A stretch of DNA of 49,986 bases from Terriglobales bacterium (lineage in GTDB: Bacteria > Acidobacteriota > Terriglobia > Terriglobales > Acidobacteriaceae), in assembly GCA_035454605.1 (NCBI GenBank), contig DATIGQ010000131.1:1-49986 (forward strand). The letters are read 5' to 3'. The position numbers were made by a program, and so were the translations under genes. Below are positions 16,480 through 23,556 of the stretch, one piece after another. The first letter of the stretch is position 1. Each line of letters starts with the position of its first letter. The notes under the pieces are model-generated. The model saw nothing but the letters and a program-made list of their open reading frames with translations. It did not search any database and had not been told where the DNA came from.

Positions 16480-17394
16480 ATGAGAGGTGACAATTTGGCC
16501 CAGCGAGTAACCCAAGGTGCGCTGCTGGCGACGGTGCTGATCCTGGCTGGATGTTCGGGCTCGCAGCCGAACCCAGCGCAGCCAGCTGCACCCTCGGCGG
16601 CACCAGCGCCCATCGCCACCACCACAGCCCCGGCAGCCACGACGAGATTCATCGCGTCGGGGCCTTTGGTCGTAGAAAACCAGGTGGACGTGGCGGCCCA
16701 GCGGGAAGGCGTGGTCGCACAGATCCTGATTGACGTTGGAACGCCGGTTCGCACCGGCCAGGTCCTGGCCCGGCTGGATGACAAGCAGTTGCTGGCGGAC
16801 CGCGAGGCCGCAGAAGCCAGGGTGCGCAGCATCGAGGCCGATCTGAAGAACTGGGAATCGTTCGCCAAGGTGTACGAAGCGGACCTGCAGCGCGCCGAGG
16901 AGATGTGGAAGAACGATCTGCTGACCAAGCAGGATTTGGAGCACGCGCGCTACAAGTCCATAGGCTCCAAATACGAAGTGGAGCGGGAGCGGCATAACCT
17001 GGAGAACGCCAGGGCGACCCTTCGGTCGCTGGAGTTGGAGCTGGCAAAGACGCGCATTGCGGCGCCATTCGATGGAGTGGTAGCGCGACGCTACGTGCGC
17101 GCCGGACAGAAGGTCGCTCTCGGCGACCGCCTCTTCTGGGTAACTGCCGTGGCTCCTTTGCGGGTGAAGTTTAATCTTCCGGAGCGCTTCCTCCGGCAGG
17201 TGAAGATCAACCAGGAATTGGCAGTAACCTCTCCCGACGTCCCAGCAGAGCAGTACGGGGCGCGCGTCATCCAGATGAGCCCGGTGGTCGACCCTTCCAG
17301 CGGAACCATCGAAGTATTGGCGCAGCTCAACGGCCCTGCGGGCGAACTCCGGCCCGGTATGATGGTCAACATCCACGTCACCGAGGCGCCGTGA
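16480..17394 (+). CDS. HlyD/RND-type periplasmic adaptor lipoprotein
   Basis: A 304-residue exported adaptor. The signal peptide ends in LILAGC, then a Pro/Ala-rich linker (QPNPAQPAAPSAAPAPIATT). The lipoyl half VAAQREGVVAQILIDVGTPVRTGQVLARLDD is followed by a helical hairpin (about residues 85-175), the second lipoyl half RIAAPFDGVVARRYVRAGQKVALGD, and a beta-barrel ending LRPGMMVNIHVTEAP. Such proteins bridge an inner-membrane pump to an outer-membrane channel; neither an RND pump nor a TolC-like protein is encoded here. The start is 7 bases after the GAF-HlyD stop; the open frame reaches further upstream but inside that gene. Confidence 0.92.
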   Translation: MRGDNLAQRVTQGALLATVLILAGCSGSQPNPAQPAAPSAAPAPIATTTAPAATTRFIASGPLVVENQVDVAAQREGVVAQILIDVGTPVRTGQVLARLDDKQLLADREAAEARVRSIEADLKNWESFAKVYEADLQRAEEMWKNDLLTKQDLEHARYKSIGSKYEVERERHNLENARATLRSLELELAKTRIAAPFDGVVARRYVRAGQKVALGDRLFWVTAVAPLRVKFNLPERFLRQVKINQELAVTSPDVPAEQYGARVIQMSPVVDPSSGTIEVLAQLNGPAGELRPGMMVNIHVTEAP

Positions 17395-19538
17395 ACCTCA
17401 CCGAAGCGCTCAATACAGCGCTTCCGGACATCCCCGCGTTCACCCACGAGCCCCTTCCCAGGCTTCGACCCAACCTGCTTGCCCGCGAGCACACGGTTCG
17501 GGGCGTACCGGTCGTAGTGGGGGTCATCCAGGAAACAGGCTATATCTACCGTTGGGCTCCCGAAGAATGGGAAATGCTCAAGCTGTTCGACGGTACCCGG
17601 ACGTTGCAAGAGATTTCTGACGTTTATGCCGAGCGTTTTGGGGTCCGGTATTCGGTCGACTTCCTGCGCGAACTCGTGGACGTGCTGGACGGACAGGATT
17701 TCTGGTACAAGACGCCCCTGGAACACAACATCGCCCTGCAACAACGGCTTGCCGAAGAACGGCAGAAGAAAGCGAAAAAATCCAAGTATGGCGATGTTTC
17801 CGACCTGCGGCTGATCTACTGGAACCCGAACAACTACCTGCACGCCATCTACCCCTATCTCAAGTTCATCTACACGCCGTGGTTCACCGCCCTCAGCTTT
17901 GCGGCGATGGCTCTGACGCTGTACATCTTCTTGGACCACGGAATGCAAATCTTGTTGGACACGGTGCGGTTCTATACGTTCACGCTGTACACCGCGTCGG
18001 ATTATGTCACTTTCTGGCTGTTAACCTGTTTTGTCCTGTTCATCCACGAGAGCGCCCATGGCCTGACGTGCGTGCATTACGGCGGCAACGTGTACAAGAT
18101 GGGCTTCAACCTGATCTACATGACCCCAGCCTTCTATACGGAGGCGCAGCAGATCTTCGTGCTGGGCAACAAGTGGCAACGCCTGAACACGATCGTATGG
18201 GGTGCATGGTCGGAATTGCTGCTGTGCTTCATCGTGACGCCGATCTGGTGGGGAACGCCGCCGGGAAGCGTGATCCATGAAGTGTGCTACATGCTGATTT
18301 TGGTGACCGGCGTTGCGGTCGTCCTGCTCAATATCAATCCGTTGATCAAACTGGACGGCTATTACGCGCTGACCGAACTGCTGGAACTGCCGATGCTGAA
18401 GGAAGAGTCCACCGCCTACGTCACCAGCTGGGTGAAGAAATACTTCTGGCGGCTGCCGGTGGAAGTCCCTTTCGTGCCCCGACGCCGGCGGCTGGGATAT
18501 GTGATTTATTGCCTCGTATCCGGTCTGTATAGCTACACCTTGCTCCTGTGGGCGACGCGGCTGGTCACCCGGATTGCCACTAGCTTCACTCCGGATTGGG
18601 GCTTTCTTGTGGGCATCTTAGTGGGGTACCGGCTGTTTCGTTCCCGCATCCACGCCTTTGGGAGGCTCATGAAAACCATCTACCTGGATAAGAAGGAACG
18701 TGTGCAGGCCTGGTTCAGTCGCCCGCGCCTGTTGGCTACAGCGGTGGCTGTGGGTGTCCTCCTGTTTGCGCCTTTGTGGCCGGAGTCCGTGCAAGGGCCC
18801 TTCGTACTCGAACCCCTAAGCCGTGCTCCCGTGCGAGCGGTCGTGCCGGGGATGGTGACAGCAGTTCATATCGAAGAGGGGCAGCAGGTCAAGGCTGGGA
18901 TGCCGGTGGCAACCTTGCGCAACCTGTCGCTGGAGAGCGAAGCGGCTCGGGCCGCGGCAGACTACCAAATGGCTTCGGCTCAAGCCACCCGGGCTCGCCT
19001 GCTTTACACGGACTACGCCGCGGCGGAAGAAGAAAAGGAACGAGTGGCCGAGCTCAGCCGAAGCCGGGCCGAAGAGGTCTCCAAGTTGCAGTTGATCAGC
19101 CCCATCGACGGCACCGTCCTCACGCCGCGCGTGCATGACCGCGTGGGATCGTACCTTAGGGCTGGAACAGAACTGGCTGAGATCGCAGATCTTTCGACCC
19201 TCCGGGCTCGCATCTATTTGCGCGAGTCGGAGATTCGCAAGGCCCGTCCGGGCCAGGAGGCGAAGATCTTGGTGCACGCCTCGCCCATTCCAGTCTCCGG
19301 GACCGTAGTAGCCATCGCGCCTGTTGCCTCCAAGGCAGAGGCAGGCCTGGTTCAGGAGAGCGTTTATCGGGGCATCCAGACGCCAAATTTCTATGCCTGC
19401 GATATCCACCTTGCCAATCCCGAAGGCCTCCTGGGGCCGCAGATGAGCGGCACGGCGAAGGTCTTCACAGGGCGGCGTAGCATCGCAGGTCTAGCGTGGG
19501 AGCCAGTTCAGGAGTTTCTCTCCCGCAGAATCTGGTGA
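17391..19538 (+). CDS. PqqD-like / M50 metalloprotease / HlyD fusion (peptide zinc metalloprotease family)
   Basis: A 715-residue membrane protein. Residues about 25-110 form a PqqD-like domain (LFDGTRTLQEISDVYAERFG..DFLRELVDVLDG), the fold that binds leader peptides in RiPP pathways. Next is an M50 site-2-protease-like membrane core with HESAHG (His219, Glu220, His223) and NPLIKLDGYY (Asp322), the full zinc site. Further helices lead to a C-terminal lipoyl/HlyD domain (RAVVPGMVTAVHIEEGQQVKAGMPV; LISPIDGTVLTPRVHDRVGSYL). Similar proteins are annotated as putative peptide zinc metalloproteases of bacteriocin export loci. The GTG start overlaps the previous stop by four bases. Confidence 0.9.
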   Translation: MNLTEALNTALPDIPAFTHEPLPRLRPNLLAREHTVRGVPVVVGVIQETGYIYRWAPEEWEMLKLFDGTRTLQEISDVYAERFGVRYSVDFLRELVDVLDGQDFWYKTPLEHNIALQQRLAEERQKKAKKSKYGDVSDLRLIYWNPNNYLHAIYPYLKFIYTPWFTALSFAAMALTLYIFLDHGMQILLDTVRFYTFTLYTASDYVTFWLLTCFVLFIHESAHGLTCVHYGGNVYKMGFNLIYMTPAFYTEAQQIFVLGNKWQRLNTIVWGAWSELLLCFIVTPIWWGTPPGSVIHEVCYMLILVTGVAVVLLNINPLIKLDGYYALTELLELPMLKEESTAYVTSWVKKYFWRLPVEVPFVPRRRRLGYVIYCLVSGLYSYTLLLWATRLVTRIATSFTPDWGFLVGILVGYRLFRSRIHAFGRLMKTIYLDKKERVQAWFSRPRLLATAVAVGVLLFAPLWPESVQGPFVLEPLSRAPVRAVVPGMVTAVHIEEGQQVKAGMPVATLRNLSLESEAARAAADYQMASAQATRARLLYTDYAAAEEEKERVAELSRSRAEEVSKLQLISPIDGTVLTPRVHDRVGSYLRAGTELAEIADLSTLRARIYLRESEIRKARPGQEAKILVHASPIPVSGTVVAIAPVASKAEAGLVQESVYRGIQTPNFYACDIHLANPEGLLGPQMSGTAKVFTGRRSIAGLAWEPVQEFLSRRIW

Positions 19539-19540
19539 GC

Positions 19541-19584
19541 AAGAAAAAACAGAAGAGCTGCGAGGAACGAATCTCGCAGCTCTT
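19541..19584. terminator. Rho-independent terminator, mainly for the repeat-peptide gene
   Basis: A perfect 12-bp stem (AAGAGCTGCGAG, 19553-19564, pairing with 19573-19584) with an 8-base loop. On the minus strand it is followed by CTGTTTTTTC, which makes a canonical terminator 27 bases after the repeat-peptide stop. On the plus strand it lacks a T-run but may still protect the convergent operon. Confidence 0.85.
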
Positions 19585-19610
19585 CGAACCACTCGGAGGT
19601 TGGCGCTGAC

Positions 19611-19862
19611 TTAACCCAAGCCGCCGGGACCCTGGAAGCCACCAGGACCTTGGAAACCGCCCGGTCCCTGGAAGCCACCCGGACCTTGGAATCCACCCGG
19701 GCCCTGGAATCCGCCGGGACCCTGGAAGCCACCCGGCCCTTGGAAGCCACCGGGACCCTGAAAGCCACCCTTCTTGCCGGTGAGCCCCTTGGTGCTGCCC
19801 CGCTTGGCAATGGTAGCCTTCTTGGCAGCCGAACGGCTCTTGATCAACGATTTCTTCTTCAT
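19611..19862 (-). CDS. Basic peptide with eight GGFQGP repeats (candidate secreted or modified peptide)
   Basis: An 83-residue protein I do not recognise. Residues 1-31 are Lys/Arg/Ser/Thr-rich ([15 protein letters not shown] at the start; no Asp or Glu). Residues 32-79 are eight perfect GGFQGP hexapeptides, ending GGLG. There is no cysteine anywhere and no Ser/Thr in the repeats. The codons vary at third positions (CAG/CAA, GGN, CCN) while the amino acids are identical, which argues for selection on the peptide. AGGGGGA lies seven bases before the ATG, a sigma-54-like promoter lies upstream, and a strong terminator follows. Neighbours encode a PqqD-M50-HlyD protein and a radical SAM protein, so it may be their substrate; a nucleic-acid-binding or structural role is an alternative. 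Confidence 0.8.
   Translation of the reverse strand: MKKKSLIKSRSAAKKATIAKRGSTKGLTGKKGGFQGPGGFQGPGGFQGPGGFQGPGGFQGPGGFQGPGGFQGPGGFQGPGGLG
19614..19769 (-). repeat. Tandem 18-base repeats encoding GGFQGP
   Basis: Eight in-frame 18-base units plus a partial one. Units differ mostly at synonymous third positions. Period and reading frame match the peptide exactly. Confidence 0.9.
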
Positions 19863-19925
19863 TTCAAATCCCCCTGAATGTCTAGTTTGAGGTTTGTCCT
19901 AACTCCCCACTTGACCAATAGAATC

Positions 19926-19942
19926 AGCAAGCTGGTGACCAA
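19926..19942 (-). promoter_or_regulatory. Sigma-54 type -24/-12 promoter of the repeat-peptide gene
   Basis: The minus strand reads TTGGTCACCAGCTTGCT. GG and GC are exactly 10 bases apart and the -12 block is TTGCT, as required for sigma-54. The predicted start is near 19915, giving a leader of about 52 bases. An inverted repeat GGTGAC-CAAA-GTCACC (19934-19949) overlaps the -24 block. A sigma-54 activator gene lies immediately upstream. Confidence 0.6.
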
Positions 19943-19964
19943 AGTCACCACTTCGTCAAGCAGC

Positions 19965-20004
19965 TGCAAAATCAGTCACTTGCAACGGAATGCAAGGAAT
20001 TGCA
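19965..20004. promoter_or_regulatory. TGCAA repeat cluster, candidate enhancer site for the sigma-54 activator
   Basis: TGCAA occurs at 19965, 19981 and 19991. The last forms a perfect palindrome TGCAA-GGAA-TTGCA (19991-20004). The palindrome centre is about 70 bases upstream of the -12 element, a plausible place for an activator to bind and loop to sigma-54 polymerase. Confidence 0.45.
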
Positions 20005-20063
20005 CCGATCAAGGAGTAGACGAAGACCAATAATTCGCCCTTTAATGGTTGAGAATTTGGTCG

Positions 20064-21458
20064 TTAAATCTTGTACTTGCGGCAGAGATAGCCCATCTTG
20101 CGCGCGTCGATGCGCAGCAATTGGGCGGCAGCGACCTTCCTGCCGTTGACGCGACGCAGGGCGGTTTCCAGATAGGCCGCCTCGATGCGCTCCATCTCTT
20201 TCACGAAGTCAATCCCTTCTTGTGGAATGAGCAGGTCCTCGTGCCGGGCCGCGCTTTCGTAGAGGATGGGGCCGGGCAGGTCTTTCACAGTGATTACCGG
20301 CCGTTCCACCATCAGTACAAGCCGCTGGATCAGATTCTCCAGCTCGCGCACGTTGCCACGCCAGGGATTTTCCTCCAGGACCTCAAGGACCTCCGGTTCT
20401 ACGCGCTTCAAGGGAACGTTATTGGCGGCGCAGTACAGCCGGAGGAAATGGTCCACGAGCAGGGGGATATCGCCCGGCCGTTGGCGGAGCGGGGGCAGGA
20501 AGATAGGAATGACGTGAACGCGATAGTAGAGGTCCTCGCGGAAGAGCCCTTTGCGGACGCCGTCTTCCAGATCGTCGTTGGTGGCGGTGATGAGCCGGAA
20601 ATCAATCTTCTTCGCCGTCTTGGCACCGATGCGCTGCACAGCGCGGTCTTCCAGCACGCGCAGCAGCTTGCTCTGCAGCGCCAACGGAAGGCTGCCGATC
20701 TCGTCCAGGAACAGCGTGCCGCCGTGGGCCACCTCGATGTGGCCGGGCCGCGAGGCGACCGCGCCGGTGAACGATCCCCTTTCATGCCCAAACAGCTCAG
20801 CCTCGATCAGGGTTTCCGGGATGGCCCCGCAATTTACGCTGATGAAAGGCTTCTCCGCCCGCGGGCTGCTCCGGACGATGGCCCGGGCCACAAGCTCCTT
20901 GCCCGTACCGCTTTCGCCCCGGATCATGACCGTGGTGTTGGTCTGGGCCACGCGACGGATGGCGTCATAGACGCGGCGCATGGGCTCGCTGCCCCCGATT
21001 AGTTCGCAGAAGGAGTACTTTTGAGAGATCTGCTCACGCAGCCGCCGATTCTCGATCTCCATGCTCCGGCGGTCCAGAGCGCGCTCGAGCACGATTTGCA
21101 ATTCCTGGAAATCCACCGGAGCGACAAAAAATTCGTCCGCGCCTACCGCTCCGGCTTTCAGCCTCACGCTGCGGCTGTGTGAACGTGTCAGCGCGATGAG
21201 TACCAGGTCCCTGCCGATGCGGCGCAGTTCCGCCAGTGCGTCCAGTCCCAGAGCCGTGGACTCGGCGATAGTGTCGATGTCCAGAAGGATGGCATCCAAT
21301 GGCGCACGACTCATCAATCCCAGAATCCCATCCCAGGTGCTGAGGCAGGCTGTTTGGAATGCTGGGGTCAGGAACTGCTCGATGTCGGGCAAGGCGGATT
21401 CGTCGGTGGTGACGATGGCAATCCGGCGTTCCGGACCTGGAGTGATGGAAGCGTGCAT
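20064..21458 (-). CDS. Sigma-54-dependent response regulator (NtrC family) with degenerate receiver
   Basis: A 464-residue activator. Residues 10-130 are receiver-like, with an aspartate at LLDIDT (60/62), but the usual acidic pair is TTDES and the conserved Lys is Ala (VAPVDF), so phosphorylation may not control it. The AAA+ domain has Walker A GESGTGKE (181-188), the sigma-54 contact loop GSFTGA (228-233, Ser for the usual Ala) and Walker B GGTLFLDEIG. A C-terminal Fis-like helix-turn-helix ends the protein (NGRKVAAAQLLRIDARKMGYLCRKYKI region). The start MHASITPGPE follows GGGGGA. It sits directly upstream of the sigma-54-like promoter of the repeat-peptide gene and is its likely activator. 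Confidence 0.93.
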   Translation of the reverse strand: MHASITPGPERRIAIVTTDESALPDIEQFLTPAFQTACLSTWDGILGLMSRAPLDAILLDIDTIAESTALGLDALAELRRIGRDLVLIALTRSHSRSVRLKAGAVGADEFFVAPVDFQELQIVLERALDRRSMEIENRRLREQISQKYSFCELIGGSEPMRRVYDAIRRVAQTNTTVMIRGESGTGKELVARAIVRSSPRAEKPFISVNCGAIPETLIEAELFGHERGSFTGAVASRPGHIEVAHGGTLFLDEIGSLPLALQSKLLRVLEDRAVQRIGAKTAKKIDFRLITATNDDLEDGVRKGLFREDLYYRVHVIPIFLPPLRQRPGDIPLLVDHFLRLYCAANNVPLKRVEPEVLEVLEENPWRGNVRELENLIQRLVLMVERPVITVKDLPGPILYESAARHEDLLIPQEGIDFVKEMERIEAAYLETALRRVNGRKVAAAQLLRIDARKMGYLCRKYKI

Positions 21459-21532
21459 GGGAAATCCCCCGCGACAGGGGAGGGGGAGAGTATAGACCAA
21501 ATTTTTGCCGCAGGTGGGGGAAAATTAGACAC

Positions 21533-21565
21533 CAAACAAAAACCCCTCCGGACGGGCCGGAGGGG
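21533..21565 (-). terminator. Rho-independent terminator of the radical SAM gene
   Basis: On the minus strand CCCCTCCGG pairs perfectly with CCGGAGGGG across a 5-base loop (21543-21565). TTTTTGTTTGG follows. It lies 24 bases after the radical SAM stop and separates that gene from the sigma-54 activator. Confidence 0.9.
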
Positions 21566-21588
21566 CAAATCCTTTGGGGGTGCAGCGG

Positions 21589-22689
21589 TTAGTTATCGGT
21601 GCTCGGCCGCCCGGACCAGCCGTGGAGCCCTTGCTTGATGATCCAGCGCAGCACGTTGTTGTTGTTGTAGTAGTAGCCCAGGACGTACTGGCAGGTCGAC
21701 AAGCAGTGGGAGTTACAGACCTTTTTCATCTCCTCCAGCTGCTGGAAGTCGAACTTGTGTTCCCAGATCTGTCCCCAGTCGGTCTTGGCCGAGTACATGG
21801 GAAAACAAGGGGACAAGCTGCCGTCGGTGCGGATGACACAGGAATTCCAGCCGGCACGGCAATTCCAGGGATAGGTGACGCCGCGCATGAAGTCTTTCAT
21901 CTTGCGCAGATGATCCTTGGAATTGACCATGATGTAGCCCTGCGCATTCTTCTCGATCAGCCAGTCCAGCAGCTCGTCCACCCGCGGCCAATCGTCACGC
22001 AGAATGTAGGTGACGTTGTCGTTCAGGTGCTGGAAGTGGGGCTGCTCGATGTAGGGCGGCTCGTTGATGTGCACGTCGGTGGAGATGCCGTTGTCATGGG
22101 CGATCTCCGTCAGCTTGTAGACGTCTTCAATGTTGTTGCGGCAGATGTTGGTGTTGAAGACGATCATGTAGTTGTACTGGCGCTGCTGCTTCACCAGGTA
22201 CTTGAACTGCTTCTCGATGCGCTTGAAGTTCTTGGGCAGGCCGGGGCGCTCCTCGAGCGCGTCCACGGCCAGATTGATGGCGGCCACGCCGGCGTCGCCC
22301 ACGCGGTCGACAAAGTCCTCGTTCATGAGGATGCCGTTGGTGGGCAGGTAGACGAAAAAGCCGTTCTTGGTGCCGTAATCCACCACCTTCAGGATCATGT
22401 CCCGGCGCAGCAGGGGCTCGCCGCCCATGATGGCGATCACGCGGCAACCCACCGACTTGAGCCAGTCGATGGAGCGCACGGCGGTCTCTTCCGTCATGCC
22501 CTTGACCTTGTTGTTGAACGCCCAGCAATAGTGACAATCCACATTGCATTTCCACTCCGTGAACAAGTAGGAAAGCAACGGGCGAAACTGGTCGGAATAC
22601 ACCCGCGACTGCACGTAGGGAACGAACCAGCGGCGGAACGCACGCACAAAGTTGTTGGCGTGGTAACTCCGCGTTTCGAGCTCCGGCAT
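21589..22689 (-). CDS. Radical SAM protein with SPASM-like C-terminal cysteines
   Basis: A 366-residue radical SAM enzyme. The [4Fe-4S] motif is CNVDCHYCWAF (Cys48, Cys52, Cys55) and the SAM-binding GGEP is at 89-92. The C-terminal part has six further cysteines (277, 284, 295, 325, 329, 333; CRAGWNSC, SPC, CNSHCLSTC), a SPASM-like pattern for auxiliary clusters common in peptide-modifying enzymes. AAGGAGG lies just before the ATG. It has its own promoter, a leader hairpin and a terminator. It is in the same locus as the repeat peptide and PqqD-M50-HlyD protein. A role outside peptide modification cannot be excluded. Confidence 0.9.
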   Translation of the reverse strand: MPELETRSYHANNFVRAFRRWFVPYVQSRVYSDQFRPLLSYLFTEWKCNVDCHYCWAFNNKVKGMTEETAVRSIDWLKSVGCRVIAIMGGEPLLRRDMILKVVDYGTKNGFFVYLPTNGILMNEDFVDRVGDAGVAAINLAVDALEERPGLPKNFKRIEKQFKYLVKQQRQYNYMIVFNTNICRNNIEDVYKLTEIAHDNGISTDVHINEPPYIEQPHFQHLNDNVTYILRDDWPRVDELLDWLIEKNAQGYIMVNSKDHLRKMKDFMRGVTYPWNCRAGWNSCVIRTDGSLSPCFPMYSAKTDWGQIWEHKFDFQQLEEMKKVCNSHCLSTCQYVLGYYYNNNNVLRWIIKQGLHGWSGRPSTDN

Positions 22690-22749
22690 CAAGCCTCCTT
22701 GAGTTCGCGAACCGGGGCCAGCCAGGGCTGCCCCAGCATCCTGCAACAA

Positions 22750-22786
22750 CCTGTAAGGATAACCAGAACGGCACCTATCCTACAGG
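22750..22786 (-). promoter_or_regulatory. Leader hairpin of the radical SAM gene
   Basis: CCTGTAGGATA pairs with TATCCTTACAGG, an 11-bp stem with one bulged base around a 14-base loop. It lies between the promoter at 22800-22828 and the start codon at 22689. It has no T-run, so it is more likely an RNA- or protein-binding element than a terminator. Confidence 0.45.
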
Positions 22787-22799
22787 GCTCAAGGCTTCC

Positions 22800-22828
22800 A
22801 AAATACAGGACTTACAGCGTATTGTCAG
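22800..22828 (-). promoter_or_regulatory. Sigma-70-type promoter of the radical SAM gene
   Basis: The minus strand reads CTGACA, 17 bases, then TATTTT. The predicted transcript starts near 22793 and has a leader of about 100 bases containing the hairpin at 22750-22786. Confidence 0.5.
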
Positions 22829-22861
22829 GAACCGGGGCCGAAACGCCGAACTCTCCATCGA

Positions 22862-23455
22862 ATGGGAGGGGCTGTCACAAGCATGGGTGACGAAGGCCGG
22901 GGATGGGACCAACGCTATGCCGAGGGCTGCCATGCCTTCCGCGAGCCCGACGGGTTCCTGATACGAGCATGGAAGCAGCACGTTCAGCCGCGCTTCCCTT
23001 CCCCCGGGTCGGCTCTGGACGTGGCTGGCGGTTTGGGGCGTCACGCCCTCTGGGTAGCAGCTCAAGGTTGGCAGGTGACGCTGGTGGATTCGTCCCAGGT
23101 GGCGCTGGCCCAGGTTCAAGCGGCGGCCGAAGCGCGCGGCCTGAAGCTGAACCTGGTCTGTTCCGACCTCAGGCAATACGACTTCGGGCATGAACGCTTC
23201 GACCTGATTCTGGTCTTTTTCTATTTGGAGCGAGCTCTCTTCCCTGCCCTGCAACAGGCGCTGCGGCCCAGCGGCATCCTTCTCTATAAGACCTACACAC
23301 GAGAGCAACTTCGATTCGAGCGCGGGCCCCGGAACCCGGAACACCTGCTTGAGCCACAGGAGCTCGGGCGCGCTTTTCCGGGCCTAAGAGTCCTGGACTA
23401 TCGCGAAAGCATCACGGACCGAGCGGTGGCAGAGTATGCGGGGCAGCGCTCCTGA
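22862..23455 (+). CDS. Class I SAM-dependent methyltransferase
   Basis: A 197-residue Rossmann-fold methyltransferase. Motif I is SALDVAGGLGRHALWVAAQG, the acidic end of strand 2 is VTLVDSS, and strand 4 is RFDLILVFFYLER. The build resembles TehB-like or small-molecule methyltransferases, with an N-terminal WDQRYAEG stretch typical of that group. A second ATG at 22883 (MGDEGRGW) is close behind GGAGGGG and may be the real start. It is divergent from the radical SAM gene with 172 bases between. The substrate is unknown. Confidence 0.85.
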   Translation: MGGAVTSMGDEGRGWDQRYAEGCHAFREPDGFLIRAWKQHVQPRFPSPGSALDVAGGLGRHALWVAAQGWQVTLVDSSQVALAQVQAAAEARGLKLNLVCSDLRQYDFGHERFDLILVFFYLERALFPALQQALRPSGILLYKTYTREQLRFERGPRNPEHLLEPQELGRAFPGLRVLDYRESITDRAVAEYAGQRS

Positions 23456-23556
23456 GGCGTGCTCCTATGCAGTCGGCGATCACGGGAAGAAATAGTACGG
23501 CTGTACCCAGGGCCGAGGGCTCTCACAGATCCTTGCTGTCTCCCCTGCTCACTTCC

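Noticed and set aside
19614-19769. Tandem repeats as a possible CRISPR array
   Set aside because: Units are contiguous 18-mers in a coding frame without spacers.
19508-19810. A 100-residue minus-strand frame across the same repeats (Val/Ser/Arg-rich)
   Set aside because: It has no ribosome site, overlaps the M50 gene end, and the 18-base period keeps every frame open. The GGFQGP frame has the Shine-Dalgarno and the synonymous codon variation.
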